From a virus, in the IMG/VR virus record IMGVR_UViG_3300028027_000185, positions 1 through 27,946 of that record: a stretch of DNA of 27,946 nt; one strand, 5' to 3'. Positions 16,701-22,973 of this stretch are shown here, in pieces (the stretch's first letter is position 1; every line of letters begins with the position of its first letter). Position numbers and translations under genes: made by a program. The notes under the pieces were generated by a model that was not told where the DNA came from, made no database searches, and was given only the letters and a program-made list of their open reading frames with translations.

Positions 16701-17041
16701 CTAAGTCTGTACAAAAAATTGGAATACCACTATTAGATGCAATTAATGCCCAAGGATTTGCCAATGGTGGAATGGTAAATCTTGCACATTTTACTAAAGA
16801 CGGAAAGAGTTTTGACATAAATGCCAAAGCATTTAGTATGGGTGGATTTGTAACACCAAAAACTAATAGATACAGTCTTGGAGGAATTGCAAAAATGTCA
16901 AACAACGATCCTTCGGCAGTGTATAATTATAGTGTAACTGTTAATGCAGCTACATCTTCAAATGCCGATGAAATTGCACAAACTGTAATGCAGAAAATTA
17001 AGCAGGTAGAAAGAACAAGACTTAGGGGTAATAGATACTAA
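7706..17041 (+). CDS. Giant tape measure protein with embedded enzyme-like domains
   Basis: The 3,111-residue product sets tail length and is ejected during infection. The start follows AGGGGTG (7692-7698) by 7 bases. Layout: N-terminal coiled coils (1-200); TP901-type tape measure core (about 205-450); hydrophobic segment (542-580); repeat R1 (673-730); kinase-like block (775-1015); HAD-like domain (1056-1205); repeat R2 (1211-1268); ADP-ribosyltransferase-like block (1440-1615); repeat R3 (1619-1673); a block with DRAHLAP (1823-1829); the TMP-type motif GFDAATQRNSPPQAAIDAG near 2000; a long Gly/Met/Ala-rich hydrophobic stretch (2148-2213); coiled coils; Gly linkers (2741-2757, 2896-2905); an Asn/Ser-rich repeat; repeat R4 (2970-3025). 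The tape measure role is firm; the inserted domains are pattern-based. Later parts favour AGA and AAA codons. The stop overlaps the next start (TAATG). Confidence 0.9.
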   Translation: MVDEVQGNINVNIDTSAAIASLKRLQGQISQFHTSMAKGGATANREAALLQQSLINSINKTGQFSASMTKVASSTEAFTTALESNKLSMGQHFRYAMASTKMFGKGFINEFNTIQKVAESRVRTLQTQFIGLGRDANGALSAIKVRPLILDMNDLATKTQIAAQKAQIFNKLVNQGATNLLNWGKNTQWAGRQLMVGFTIPLTIFASTASKAFMEIEKQVIAFKRVYGDFSTTKKQTDDMAESVKALANEFTQYGIAVKDTMSLAAKAAAMGKTGADLTAQIKETSRLAVLGQVDQQQALDTTISLTNAFGLAADQLAGKIDFLNAVENQTVTSIEDLTVAIPKAGPVIQQLGGNVEDLSFLLTAMREGGINASEGANALKSGLAALINPTKAASDMLAGYGINIQQMVQSDKGNVKKLIVDFASSLDKLDPLSRARAIEQMFGKFQFSRISTLFQNVIKEGSQAQQVLKLASSSSQELAILSQRELSKVSESTTYKFEKAITDFQTALAPVGEQFLKLVTPIIEFGTKMLEKFNGLGDGVKGFITTIVAGVGVVGPVLLMTIGLFANAIANIISVVQFLRATFSGTAKGSKDVATSTEYMTQAQLVAEAAAAGLNQTHSRLIQTYNVERGALDNLTRAYQAAARAAGLPIMGAPIAGKGGTTVPPMPMGKKYAAGGVIRGPGSGTSDSIPAMLSNGEAVIPAKQVKKYGGFIQSMISGNVPGFAGGVILPSNLAKLGRTIKSRSVYEAPAEQANLGYLTSSMAGKAPENYLRQHSGSGGHSFEPFGVGGAYMRADGTPVMVKPVQNEQLARAEMFGTRIAREAHGLQAPEQRLVVIKDPTDLAGERRFLALESPYNSTFAPPGQQSFTKNEFFQQLVASLVRNDKDLQAANLWKNVLADVGPAGVFAKASGVRSLTADLPSMQEQAMINLLGVKGGARKDFALATADLARSMSPAQYSAGILKEIDQVLPRLKSTVNSFNLSPEEKPVYEAMIARLEAGRNVDWTQMQSVHSAAMPTAPKAQGFALGGFVGKKPLIKPIAKTPTTQANAKKPAAQAFDFDDTLINFDDYLKSSRAEQSKVPWKQRIKWWSDEELRGAIGVAKPKTKVINQLLKVQKQGKQIIVLTARPSSADNITREHLAALGIDPTNIKIVSRDRSNPEMAKLKAPELKGKLAGQLINDFEIEAFYDDLLENRNALAALGIKTYDPLKMATGGVVRGPGSGTSDSIPAMLSNGEAVIPAKQTKKYSGFIESMISGNVPGFALGGFIGQAANAFKFMFAKNQQGKFRNFGYSGMNPFTGPAQSSKRLQQGAEISKQDLPILQSLNNLINGGMSPQKALAAIQQDPRFSKDFAQIIRDRGIGSIGRHSLEMSSSAYGLESFAGLKTSQGRDRRLQDLLNAQSRYTSSGAKDYLESPLFALNRLGANLLDPRSGSRDSLHRLRLAMSPSTIASKLFPGKMASYYTKNMVHRSENTNLENTLGHPKDYNPTVNYSRTFGPGMYFAKNKKLSDTTFRAYGNTQYKQNLSPEAVQTIKDSKGYITLDRLFKFIKKNPELGTDRGTALPRIIVGGKDVDSRISGAPYDDPLIQALIKQGYLGYKHGDAFTSWMTGLPGFKLKKYAKGVVSVPGPKGAGDVTPAMLSPGEAVIPTKMAKKYGGLINGMIADNIPGYDEGLGTKSVSYNGRNIPLAASANVEKFDKLIASVQSGAIGVENGAVILEETFASLSSEGRKISFKDFSGKLMSVTKAIEGSEIAINRINSTVASVSGEITLKQSKGTSLITDLESLNNPVLQDEYDRAKAAAEAAKTARLAAGLPIGQSEQIDRAHLAPVSGAGKILSSGAGWHPDLWTPQASDENQMTEQLRMSADKRTALYDEYIKHLADEGLSAEKAAAMIQKVNQGLALSDEELLIQRNILQKMLADQSSAVHKSSGIKGYAVGSVGAATARETYGFTPSSGTRPAADTAAAMAEVDRQLAVTTYTEEGTRLVQVRADAIDAGIVTGFDAATQRNSPPQAAIDAGEDYGNALNTGARSQIDDAKAAGQELGQATVNGTQAAVDDTKKPAGQRVSRRFGRLAGAVGGTGSQLLMIPDPQNPGMYISKYESDRRDAKREEIERRTKAAFGTKEQRKAFGIKTPIEKVGGKIAAGVKGMGGMGAGMGVSMAGGALMMVPGMQEVGMGMSMLGSLFMMMPAAAAGVVAALAAVAFGVYKLIEAQEEQRKKSIALANAAVMSQAALEKMSQDFGTVSVTQARKAEQEARLTNVTEKQLTAGEQYITEMESGKKLLADVKLQQTAGKSSTEIGQNVASNLATAVAQQVITKEQGDAIIAALGIASGNLGIGSAASQQFSKYTADLSKTAIMTSKDALNNIKSQTQKTSAMATTSSSGTLSYDQAPTLLDPNGARQLSTKSTNYYGQAVGGIDTINAAYDAKVKEAKTQEQINILEGRRATALEKQRGYAADIYAEIEKQKTTITDTEFSSNFLTNIKENFGPESDAAKTAENINKLGAESGDFKLRLQTQLASGTLSPASIDQLLLYGQESPDFGINYTAAITAQGEKEATDLVSYAQSAQGTTQRITILLDTYANMDAEAARLLALGVKGAAEIGVNINATGTTQLTDIGIIMDKFSSKSEVPVKFLMNNTSTVNWKRWEKFAKSGKLTRDLVIRVSATGQLAILDAYLKAKGIKGISGEDITRYEQGALTVGNASGDARKNARVNREIDNANKEFVTAAEKAAARLNRINGGGGGDDGGGGGGGGAAPTEDPIMARLQARLAKQNALLAVISLKEEKINKLYDERKKALEEISAINANIAEQQKDQLDLANALATGDVAAAAKAVQAQRATAAAFAQEQQMKALEEQRQNALDLVTFKGKTRAEIEAKIDILNMRIAKLEYRTLAGGGGGGGRNNNGGIINTGPTAEEIAARRARRRAARNAANAEANLNANRTNNNSASSTNNSASSNSNSTPDVYSWKIGGHITGPGTGTSDSIAARLSNGEYVINAKSVQKIGIPLLDAINAQGFANGGMVNLAHFTKDGKSFDINAKAFSMGGFVTPKTNRYSLGGIAKMSNNDPSAVYNYSVTVNAATSSNADEIAQTVMQKIKQVERTRLRGNRY
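9722..9892 (+). repeat. Tape measure repeat R1 (GPGSGTSDSIPAMLSNGE type)
   Basis: Residues 673-730 carry GGVIRGPGSGTSDSIPAM followed by LSNGEAVIPAK and a segment ending in NVPGF. This motif type recurs in phage tape measure proteins. It is close to 87% identical in protein to R2 by eye, and shares a 23-base exact match with it (9767-9789 and 11381-11403). Confidence 0.85.
10031..10750 (+). other. Kinase-like domain inside tape measure protein
   Basis: Residues about 775-1015. The segment GGAYMRADGTPVMVKPVQ, then a helix with AEMFGTRIAREAHGL, resembles the N-lobe of HipA or phosphatidylinositol-kinase-like folds: a Gly turn, a strand with a Lys (K803) and a Glu in the following helix (E814). 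I could not find a clear catalytic HxD or DxG pair in the expected C-lobe, so an inactive or divergent nucleotide-binding domain is equally possible. The domain lies between R1 and the HAD-like domain. Confidence 0.35.
10871..11320 (+). other. HAD-like phosphatase domain inside tape measure protein
   Basis: Residues about 1056-1205. Motif I is AFDFDDTLINF with D1059, D1061 and T1063 in the DxDxT pattern. Motif II is VLTARP with T1126. Motif IV is FYDDLLEN with D1189 and D1190. A Lys-rich stretch between them could supply motif III. The set matches the haloacid dehalogenase superfamily, whose members hydrolyse phosphate esters through an aspartyl intermediate. All key residues appear to be present, so activity is plausible. 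The substrate cannot be told; 5'-nucleotide or polynucleotide 3'-phosphatase types are options. Confidence 0.65.
11336..11511 (+). repeat. Tape measure repeat R2
   Basis: Residues 1211-1268 carry GGVVRGPGSGTSDSIPAM, then LSNGEAVIPAK and NVPGFALGGFIG. It is nearly identical to R1. A fragment of its tail (GFALGGFVG, from G1024, nt 10775) also occurs alone between the kinase-like and HAD-like domains. Confidence 0.85.
12023..12556 (+). other. ADP-ribosyltransferase-like domain inside tape measure protein
   Basis: Residues about 1440-1615. MVHRSENTNLENTL supplies H1469 and FGPGMYFAKNKK supplies Y1501, followed by SDTTFRAYGNTQY. The H and Y are 32 residues apart; in diphtheria toxin the matching H21 and Y54 are 33 apart, with a similar G-x-Y-x-x-x-N-K-x pattern. 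A terminal block IKQGYLGYKHGDAFTSW resembles the last strands of such enzymes. I see no clear catalytic Glu, so transferase activity is uncertain. The block sits between R2 and R3. Confidence 0.45.
12560..12730 (+). repeat. Tape measure repeat R3 (divergent)
   Basis: Residues 1619-1673 read GVVSVPGPKGAGDVTPAM, then LSPGEAVIPTK and NIPGYDEGLG. It keeps the PAMLS-GEAVIP core of R1 and R2, but the first half is of the second known motif variety. Confidence 0.75.
16541..16580 (+). repeat. 21-base tandem repeat coding an Asn/Ser-rich linker
   Basis: A 19-base exact unit (16541-16559) recurs at 16562-16580, giving a period of 21 bases or seven codons. It encodes NNSASST/NNSASSN in the linker ahead of R4 in the tape measure protein. 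Being in frame, it can expand or contract without breaking the gene. Confidence 0.8.
16613..16780 (+). repeat. Tape measure repeat R4
   Basis: Residues 2970-3025 read GGHITGPGTGTSDSIAAR, then LSNGEYVINAK and QGFANGGMV. It is the copy nearest to the C-terminus, where this motif commonly occurs in tape measure proteins, and may be the ancestral one. Confidence 0.8.
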
Positions 17042-17859
17042 TGACATACATAGAGAATAGAAAAAAGTATACTCGTCCACAAGCAATGATTTGGGCAGAG
17101 AGCGATAACATTATCGACTCAGTAACATCTGTTATTACAAACGTTGTTGCAAATGGAACGGCAATAGTTTTTACAGGAAGCAATACTGCAAGTATTACAA
17201 CAGGAAATTTTGTGACAATTTCTGGAATCACCCCTTCAACATTCAATTTTAATAATGTTCAAGTTACTCAAAGTAATGCAACAACATTTACAGTTTCTAG
17301 CAACGTTACTGGAACTTATACTTCTGGAGGAACTGCAATAAAATATATTTCCAGCACCTCTGAGGTTGGTTCTACATCTAATCTAAATACTTTTCTTATT
17401 CTTTCAGACCACAATCGTTCAGAAATTGATTTAGGAAAAACTCGTATTGAAAATCGTCAAAGAATGATTAATGGTCGTATGCGTTCTTTTCACGTAGCAG
17501 ACAAACAAAAGATTTCTGTTTCTTGGAATATGTTACCCTCAAGAAGATTTAGCGACAACCCATTATTTAATACGACTACTGGACAGTCAACAATGACAGG
17601 AACGTTAGACCAGCATACTGTTGATGGTGGTGCAGGTGGTGCAGACCTATTAGACTGGTATGACAATCATACAGGACCGTTCTGGGTATACCTTGCATAC
17701 GACAAACCAAGTAACTTTCAAACAAACCCATACGACCATTTAACAGAATACATTGAACCAATAGAAATGTATATTGCTGATTTTTCTTATACAGTAGTTC
17801 AGCGTGGAGGCTCTACCTTCGATTTTTGGAATGTTTCTGTAACGCTGGAAGAGGTTTAG
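17041..17859 (+). CDS. Distal-tail-like minor tail protein
   Basis: The product has 272 residues; the ATG shares its A with the tape measure stop. It lies directly after the tape measure gene, the usual place of the distal tail protein that starts the tail tip. Residues about 30-102 are an inserted beta module (GNFVTISGITPSTFNFNNVQ, TTFTVSSNV) of the same type as in the head-tail adaptor. The rest (RQRMINGRMRSFHVADKQKI, SVSWNMLPSR, and the C-terminal IEMYIADFSYTVVQRGG) has the strand-rich layout of distal tail or tube-like proteins of actinophages. The next gene starts two bases after the stop. The role is inferred from synteny and fold style. Confidence 0.6.
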   Translation: MTYIENRKKYTRPQAMIWAESDNIIDSVTSVITNVVANGTAIVFTGSNTASITTGNFVTISGITPSTFNFNNVQVTQSNATTFTVSSNVTGTYTSGGTAIKYISSTSEVGSTSNLNTFLILSDHNRSEIDLGKTRIENRQRMINGRMRSFHVADKQKISVSWNMLPSRRFSDNPLFNTTTGQSTMTGTLDQHTVDGGAGGADLLDWYDNHTGPFWVYLAYDKPSNFQTNPYDHLTEYIEPIEMYIADFSYTVVQRGGSTFDFWNVSVTLEEV

Positions 17860-17860
17860 T

Positions 17861-20800
17861 ATGTACTCCGACAGCTATCTTAAAACTCACCTTGACCAAT
17901 CTTCAACGGTAGAGGTTGAGTCATTAGTATACGCAGAAATCAATATGAATGATGCTACTAACATTGATGTTATTGGTAACTATAGAAATCGTCCAGCTGT
18001 ACCAGAAACAATTCACGAAACGTTTGGAAAGACTGGGGCAGACCTAGCGGCTTATAATGGCTATACAGATGCAGACATAGTAGTAGACGGCTCCTACCTT
18101 GACGATGAAGATCTTCCTGCAAGCTTTACATCAATTAATCAAAAACAAAAACTTCTGTATTCTTTAGAAGATTGTTTTGGAAAGTTTAGACCACGATCTG
18201 GAATTAACAAGGCTGCGTATTTTCCAGGGCATTACAGTCACAATGTTAATAGCAAAATGATGAGTCGCCCAAGATATTATATTGCAGACAAAGATGACAA
18301 GTTTAAATATTGGACTTCATTTAGAACAGAAGCTGATGGGCTAACTACAAAAGAACGAGGCGTTTCATATAGTTTAGAAGAAGATGGCTCAAGTCCATAC
18401 TACATTGATGATGCTGCACCCTTTATTACTTATATAAACCCAATTCCAATTAATAGAATAGTTATTAAAACGCAAACGCACGTTGGCACAGAAAATCTTG
18501 GAAGCATATTCGATGGCACTGTTAGAATCCCAGATCCGTTATACGATTATGAAAATGACATTGTAAATAGAACAGTACCAATTGATTGGAAAATTGAATA
18601 CTTAGACCCAACATCAAATACTTGGGAAGATGCTATAACTTTTAATGATGATGATAATTCTCCATTTCCACTAATTAATAGAAATGGATACTTAGAACTT
18701 CAATATTCTTCTGGAAACTGGTCAGTAGCAGAAAGTTCGGTTGGCACTAATTCATCACTATTTACAGACTTTAATAATCCAGCCTCAGCAGATATAAAGT
18801 ACGTCCGTGGCTTAAGAATTGTAGTAAATACAATGAGTAAGAAAGATGTTACATTTGACCTTATTGAATTATCTCCTCGTCTTGCATTAGATATAAGTTC
18901 TTTAACACAAGAATATTCTGTAAATAAAATTGCCTCAGATCTCGGTAACAGTGGGTTGCCAGTAGGACAGCTTTTAGTTTCAACAGGTTCAATTTCCATT
19001 GCAGATTTTGACGAGGTATTAAATACAAACAATATAAATAGTGTAATTGCAAACTATGTAAAAAGAAACATTCAGATTAAGTTTTATGAAATAGTTAAAG
19101 ATGTATCATCAGTAGTAGATGATGAACCAGCAATACTAAACTATTATGTTCCAATTAAAACAATGTATGCAGAATCTTTTCCAGAAATTAAAAATACTGA
19201 CAGAACAGCAACCATAAATTTAAGAGACTTATACTTCTATTTTGAGTCTATTACTGCACCAGAAATGCTAATTACAGATGCATCTTTTAGTTACTCAATT
19301 TCCGCCTTGTTTGATTCAATTGGTTTTACTAATTACATTTATCTTAAATCATCTGTTGATCCAGAGCCAATTATTCCATATTTCTATGTTGCCCCAAATT
19401 CAACTGTTGCAGAAGTACTACAACAATTAGCAATTTCAACACAAACAGCAATGTTTTTTGATGAAGACAATAACTTTGTTTTAATGAGTAGAAGCTATAT
19501 GCTTGCTTCTCCTGGAGAAAGAGACCCAGCAAATCCATCTTCAGAAGTTGACACAGTTTTGCGTGGCAACCCACAAGGCTCAGACCTATCAAATATTATT
19601 CAAATTGCAAGCAAAGAAAATAATATTTTTAATGATGGAAAGATTACTTATACAACTAGATACATTCAAAAAGATATTAAAGAAATCAGACTTGCAAATG
19701 TTACAGATAGAGACAGGGTTTTTGTTTATAGAAAAGCACTTCTTTGGGAGGTCACTGCAGACCCCACTACAAAATCTCAGAATGAAGAGACAGCCTCTCA
19801 AAGTGCTTATGCCTTATCTGCTATACCACTAAATACTGCAGTGTCTAATGCACTGCCAACAGTTGTTAGTGGAGAAATTATAAATAATGTAATTGATCTT
19901 GGCGAAGCTATCTATTTCCTACCTCGCTATAATGGATACTTCTATTCCAATGGAGAAATTATTCGATTTGATGCGGTAGAGTATAGCGTATCTCAGCCAT
20001 TTGAAACAGGATCTATTACAGCATCAGGCATAACCAGTACTCAAAATACGGTTACTGTACCATCAACATCTTCTTTAAGGGTTGGTCAAAAATTAACTAA
20101 GATATCTGGAGCTGGAAGATTTGGAGACGGTGCAACAGTTCAATCAATTATAGATCCTACGTCTTTTATAACATCTGTTAATCACGCATCAACTGGTAAC
20201 ATTGAATTTGCCGCAGGTACAGGAGAGTCAACTAAATGGATTAATAACGTAGAAGAATATCAAAAGTACTTTGCACAAGTTCCATTTAATGGAAAAATGT
20301 ATCCCACTGGTCGTGTAAGAATATTTAGTGAACCATATTATGAAGATAACACTACACTTAAAGAGGGTGCTGTAGCAAAACACGGTAGAGGACAATTTAA
20401 TACCTTGGTTATTAATCACAACGTAGGACTTCCTGAATGGGTAAATGCAAACATTTCTGGTGTACAGATGCAATTTGAAAGTCTTTTTGGAAAGAGTTAT
20501 GGCTTGCAATATAATCTTAGAGTTACAAACACTGACGCAACAACTACTAAGGTATTTAAAATAGATACAGATGATTTAAAATATATTAGAGTTGGACAAA
20601 AAGTTACTGGTAATGGCATTCCCGAAAATACAATAATTATTAAAAAAATAAAAGATGGTTTTAAAGTAAAAAAAGAAATTGAAACTCTTGCCCTTCTTGC
20701 TGGCGATCCTCCAACAGTAAAAGTTAGTGGAATAAAAGTTTACGATACTTCTTTGATTGTTCCACCAGAACCTGGAGCTGCAGGATTTGGAACTCCTCCG

Positions 20801-22510
20801 TTAGACTCTTTAACTATTGCAAAACAGTCTATTAGAAGTGAAGTAATTAGAAATTATATTGGAACTCCTGATTCATTTTCTTCAGAGTTACAGCCAGAAA
20901 CAGTTTCATCTTATCAAACATCAAGAATTAAATCTTCAGCATTAAGCTTTACTGGTCCAACATTTCCACCAGAAGTTACTCCAAGAGATTTTGTTTCCTA
21001 TACATATAAAGAGCTTGATGCTAAATATCGTCATTTTGGTACAAGAATGAGACTTATTGGTTTAAATGAAAACAGTGAAGATGTTTATCAATCACCTTCA
21101 GGAGCAATGAATTATTTCCAATTAGCTACAAATGATCCAGCAAAAGCAACAATAATTAATGGTGGATCTGGGGGTATTGGAATATTTACAGATCCTGTTA
21201 CTAATAATGGATATTTCTTTGAGCTTGCAGCATTAACAGTGGATAACGTAGATCAGTATACTGACTCAGATAATGTTGCAAATATATTGTTTTATAAAAC
21301 AGTACAACAAGCAAATCAAGACCCAGCAGATCAAACAATTCCAGCAGTTCCATTACTTTTATGGTCTGGAAGAACGTCTATTAATGTTGATGATGGTAAA
21401 TTTGCTGGGGAATATAGAATTAAAGCAGAAACACACCCAACTGTTTTTGACCTTGGAATAGAATACAAAGAGTCTTCAGATGGAGATATTACATTTTATT
21501 TATATATTAATAACAAGCTTGTAGGATCTGTTGTAGATCCAGAACCAATTACAAATAGAAAACCAAACGTTTCGCTATTTGTTCGTGGAACATCAAAATG
21601 TATGTTTGAAAATGTATTTGCCGTTGCTGCCAATGAAGCATCTAACTATGTTGATCCGTATGAAGTTCCAAACAGAACATTTACAAATTTTACAAAAGAG
21701 AAAAATTTTGATCCAGCATTAAATAGATATACACTTCCAGACGCAATTCAAGACTCATATCTGTCTGGAATAAGTCCTATCTCAACAAGATCTGGTGACG
21801 TATACTTTGAAGAGTTTGGAACAATTATGCGTGAGATGGCATATTTTAATATTAAATATGATAAAGCATACCCAGCCTTTATTTCAAAAATATTGCCAAA
21901 CTTTAATACGCTAGGAGGATATTCAATTGGAGGATTTTTTTCAACTGCATATGGTGCAGAATTTTTAATATTTAATGTTACCGATACAATTTTGGTTTTA
22001 GACGAAACAACTGGTAATGCATTAAGAATTGCTGGGGTAACATTTACCCAACAATCACAACACGAATATACTGTAGACGAATACTTTCAAGAAAAAACAA
22101 ACCTATCAGACCCATCCACATTTAATGGAGTAATATCTAATAACCCAATATCAAATAAAAGAAACTATCAACTAATCAAAAACAGTAGAATTAACTATGG
22201 AAGAAATCAGTTTAATATATCGGCAGAATATATTCAATCTTCGGGTGCAGCTGAATCATTAATGGGTTGGATTACTACTAAAATTATTAATCCTAGAAAA
22301 TCTTTGGGTATTGATATTTTTGCTAATCCATCAATTCAACTAGGAGATATTGTTACTTTAGATTATAAGTCTGGAGATAGCAGTGTTGATGCAATTGCAG
22401 ATACAAATACAAGATTTGTTGTATATAATATACAGTATAAGAGAAATGGTTCTGGTCCGTCTATGACAGTATATGTAAGTGAAATTCCAAATATTAGTGG
22501 AGGAGATTAA
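17861..22510 (+). CDS. Large minor tail protein with lectin-like domain
   Basis: The product has 1,549 residues; the ATG follows GAAGAGG. Residues about 310-560 (DISSLTQEYSVNK, GLPVGQLLVSTGSISIADFD, ... VAEVLQQLAISTQTAMFFDE) resemble the central region of actinophage minor tail proteins near the baseplate hub, including a hub-like segment FYVAPNSTVAEVLQQLA. Two inserted beta modules appear at about 717-785 and 885-960. Residues about 1090-1260 (NGYFFELAALT, GDITFYLYINNKLVGSV, SLFVRGTSKCMFENVFAVA) look like a concanavalin/laminin-G-type jelly roll, which often binds carbohydrate or mediates adsorption. The C-terminus ends with a domain that includes LGDIVTLDYKSGD and a strand common to tail hub proteins. 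It likely forms the tail tip and contacts the host surface. The exact binding target is unknown. AGA and AAA codons dominate. Confidence 0.65.
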   Translation: MYSDSYLKTHLDQSSTVEVESLVYAEINMNDATNIDVIGNYRNRPAVPETIHETFGKTGADLAAYNGYTDADIVVDGSYLDDEDLPASFTSINQKQKLLYSLEDCFGKFRPRSGINKAAYFPGHYSHNVNSKMMSRPRYYIADKDDKFKYWTSFRTEADGLTTKERGVSYSLEEDGSSPYYIDDAAPFITYINPIPINRIVIKTQTHVGTENLGSIFDGTVRIPDPLYDYENDIVNRTVPIDWKIEYLDPTSNTWEDAITFNDDDNSPFPLINRNGYLELQYSSGNWSVAESSVGTNSSLFTDFNNPASADIKYVRGLRIVVNTMSKKDVTFDLIELSPRLALDISSLTQEYSVNKIASDLGNSGLPVGQLLVSTGSISIADFDEVLNTNNINSVIANYVKRNIQIKFYEIVKDVSSVVDDEPAILNYYVPIKTMYAESFPEIKNTDRTATINLRDLYFYFESITAPEMLITDASFSYSISALFDSIGFTNYIYLKSSVDPEPIIPYFYVAPNSTVAEVLQQLAISTQTAMFFDEDNNFVLMSRSYMLASPGERDPANPSSEVDTVLRGNPQGSDLSNIIQIASKENNIFNDGKITYTTRYIQKDIKEIRLANVTDRDRVFVYRKALLWEVTADPTTKSQNEETASQSAYALSAIPLNTAVSNALPTVVSGEIINNVIDLGEAIYFLPRYNGYFYSNGEIIRFDAVEYSVSQPFETGSITASGITSTQNTVTVPSTSSLRVGQKLTKISGAGRFGDGATVQSIIDPTSFITSVNHASTGNIEFAAGTGESTKWINNVEEYQKYFAQVPFNGKMYPTGRVRIFSEPYYEDNTTLKEGAVAKHGRGQFNTLVINHNVGLPEWVNANISGVQMQFESLFGKSYGLQYNLRVTNTDATTTKVFKIDTDDLKYIRVGQKVTGNGIPENTIIIKKIKDGFKVKKEIETLALLAGDPPTVKVSGIKVYDTSLIVPPEPGAAGFGTPPLDSLTIAKQSIRSEVIRNYIGTPDSFSSELQPETVSSYQTSRIKSSALSFTGPTFPPEVTPRDFVSYTYKELDAKYRHFGTRMRLIGLNENSEDVYQSPSGAMNYFQLATNDPAKATIINGGSGGIGIFTDPVTNNGYFFELAALTVDNVDQYTDSDNVANILFYKTVQQANQDPADQTIPAVPLLLWSGRTSINVDDGKFAGEYRIKAETHPTVFDLGIEYKESSDGDITFYLYINNKLVGSVVDPEPITNRKPNVSLFVRGTSKCMFENVFAVAANEASNYVDPYEVPNRTFTNFTKEKNFDPALNRYTLPDAIQDSYLSGISPISTRSGDVYFEEFGTIMREMAYFNIKYDKAYPAFISKILPNFNTLGGYSIGGFFSTAYGAEFLIFNVTDTILVLDETTGNALRIAGVTFTQQSQHEYTVDEYFQEKTNLSDPSTFNGVISNNPISNKRNYQLIKNSRINYGRNQFNISAEYIQSSGAAESLMGWITTKIINPRKSLGIDIFANPSIQLGDIVTLDYKSGDSSVDAIADTNTRFVVYNIQYKRNGSGPSMTVYVSEIPNISGGD

Positions 22511-22962
22511 TGTTAAATTCAACAAGTGATTTTTTAGCAGAACCAATTTATAGACAAAGGGATGCTGGTATAAAAATTGCTACCCCAGATATTTTATTAA
22601 ACACTGATCGTCTGTCTATTAATACAATGGAAGAGTATACTTTTGCTAGTATTAGCGGTATTGAACTACTATCCGTATCAAGACACGACCTCATTGATAG
22701 TCCATTAAATAATGAATATACTCCATTAGTAGACGCTGGAACAAGGTTTTCATCTACTATAGAAATACCAGTCACTGATGGCAGCAATAGTGTTTTTGGA
22801 TCTTTTGAAATTGATATTAATAAACACATAGTTTATGATGCAGCAAATACTATTAGCGTAGTTGACGGAAACATTGTCATTCAGTTAAAAAATCTTAAAT
22901 CAAACTATTATGTTGAGGTAGAAATTTTTTCAGATGTCGTTCCAACTAGTGTTATAATATAA
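22510..22962 (+). CDS. Small minor tail protein, unknown function
   Basis: The product has 150 residues; the ATG shares its A with the previous stop, after a strong GGAGGAGA site. It is almost entirely predicted strands (YTFASISGIELLSVSRHDLI, STIEIPVTDGSNSVFGSFEI, GNIVIQLKNLKSNYYVEVEI), compatible with a single beta-sandwich domain. It lies between the large minor tail protein and another tail-tip protein and is probably a virion component. I do not recognise a family. Confidence 0.55.
   Translation: MLNSTSDFLAEPIYRQRDAGIKIATPDILLNTDRLSINTMEEYTFASISGIELLSVSRHDLIDSPLNNEYTPLVDAGTRFSSTIEIPVTDGSNSVFGSFEIDINKHIVYDAANTISVVDGNIVIQLKNLKSNYYVEVEIFSDVVPTSVII
22945..22958 (+). promoter_or_regulatory. 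Promoter for the next tail gene (ACTAGT-GT-TATAAT)
   Basis: TATAAT at 22953-22958 is at the very end of the upstream gene, with ACTAGT at 22945-22950 two bases before it. AGGAGA (22964-22969) then precedes the ATG at 22974. A -35 is at best weak (TTCAGA at 18 bases). Confidence 0.45.
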
Positions 22963-22973
22963 TAGGAGATTTT

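Noticed and set aside
19503-19832. Plus-strand frame of 109 codons inside the large minor tail gene
   Set aside because: Out-of-frame shadow without a start signal or domain pattern; the overlapping main frame is clearly coding.
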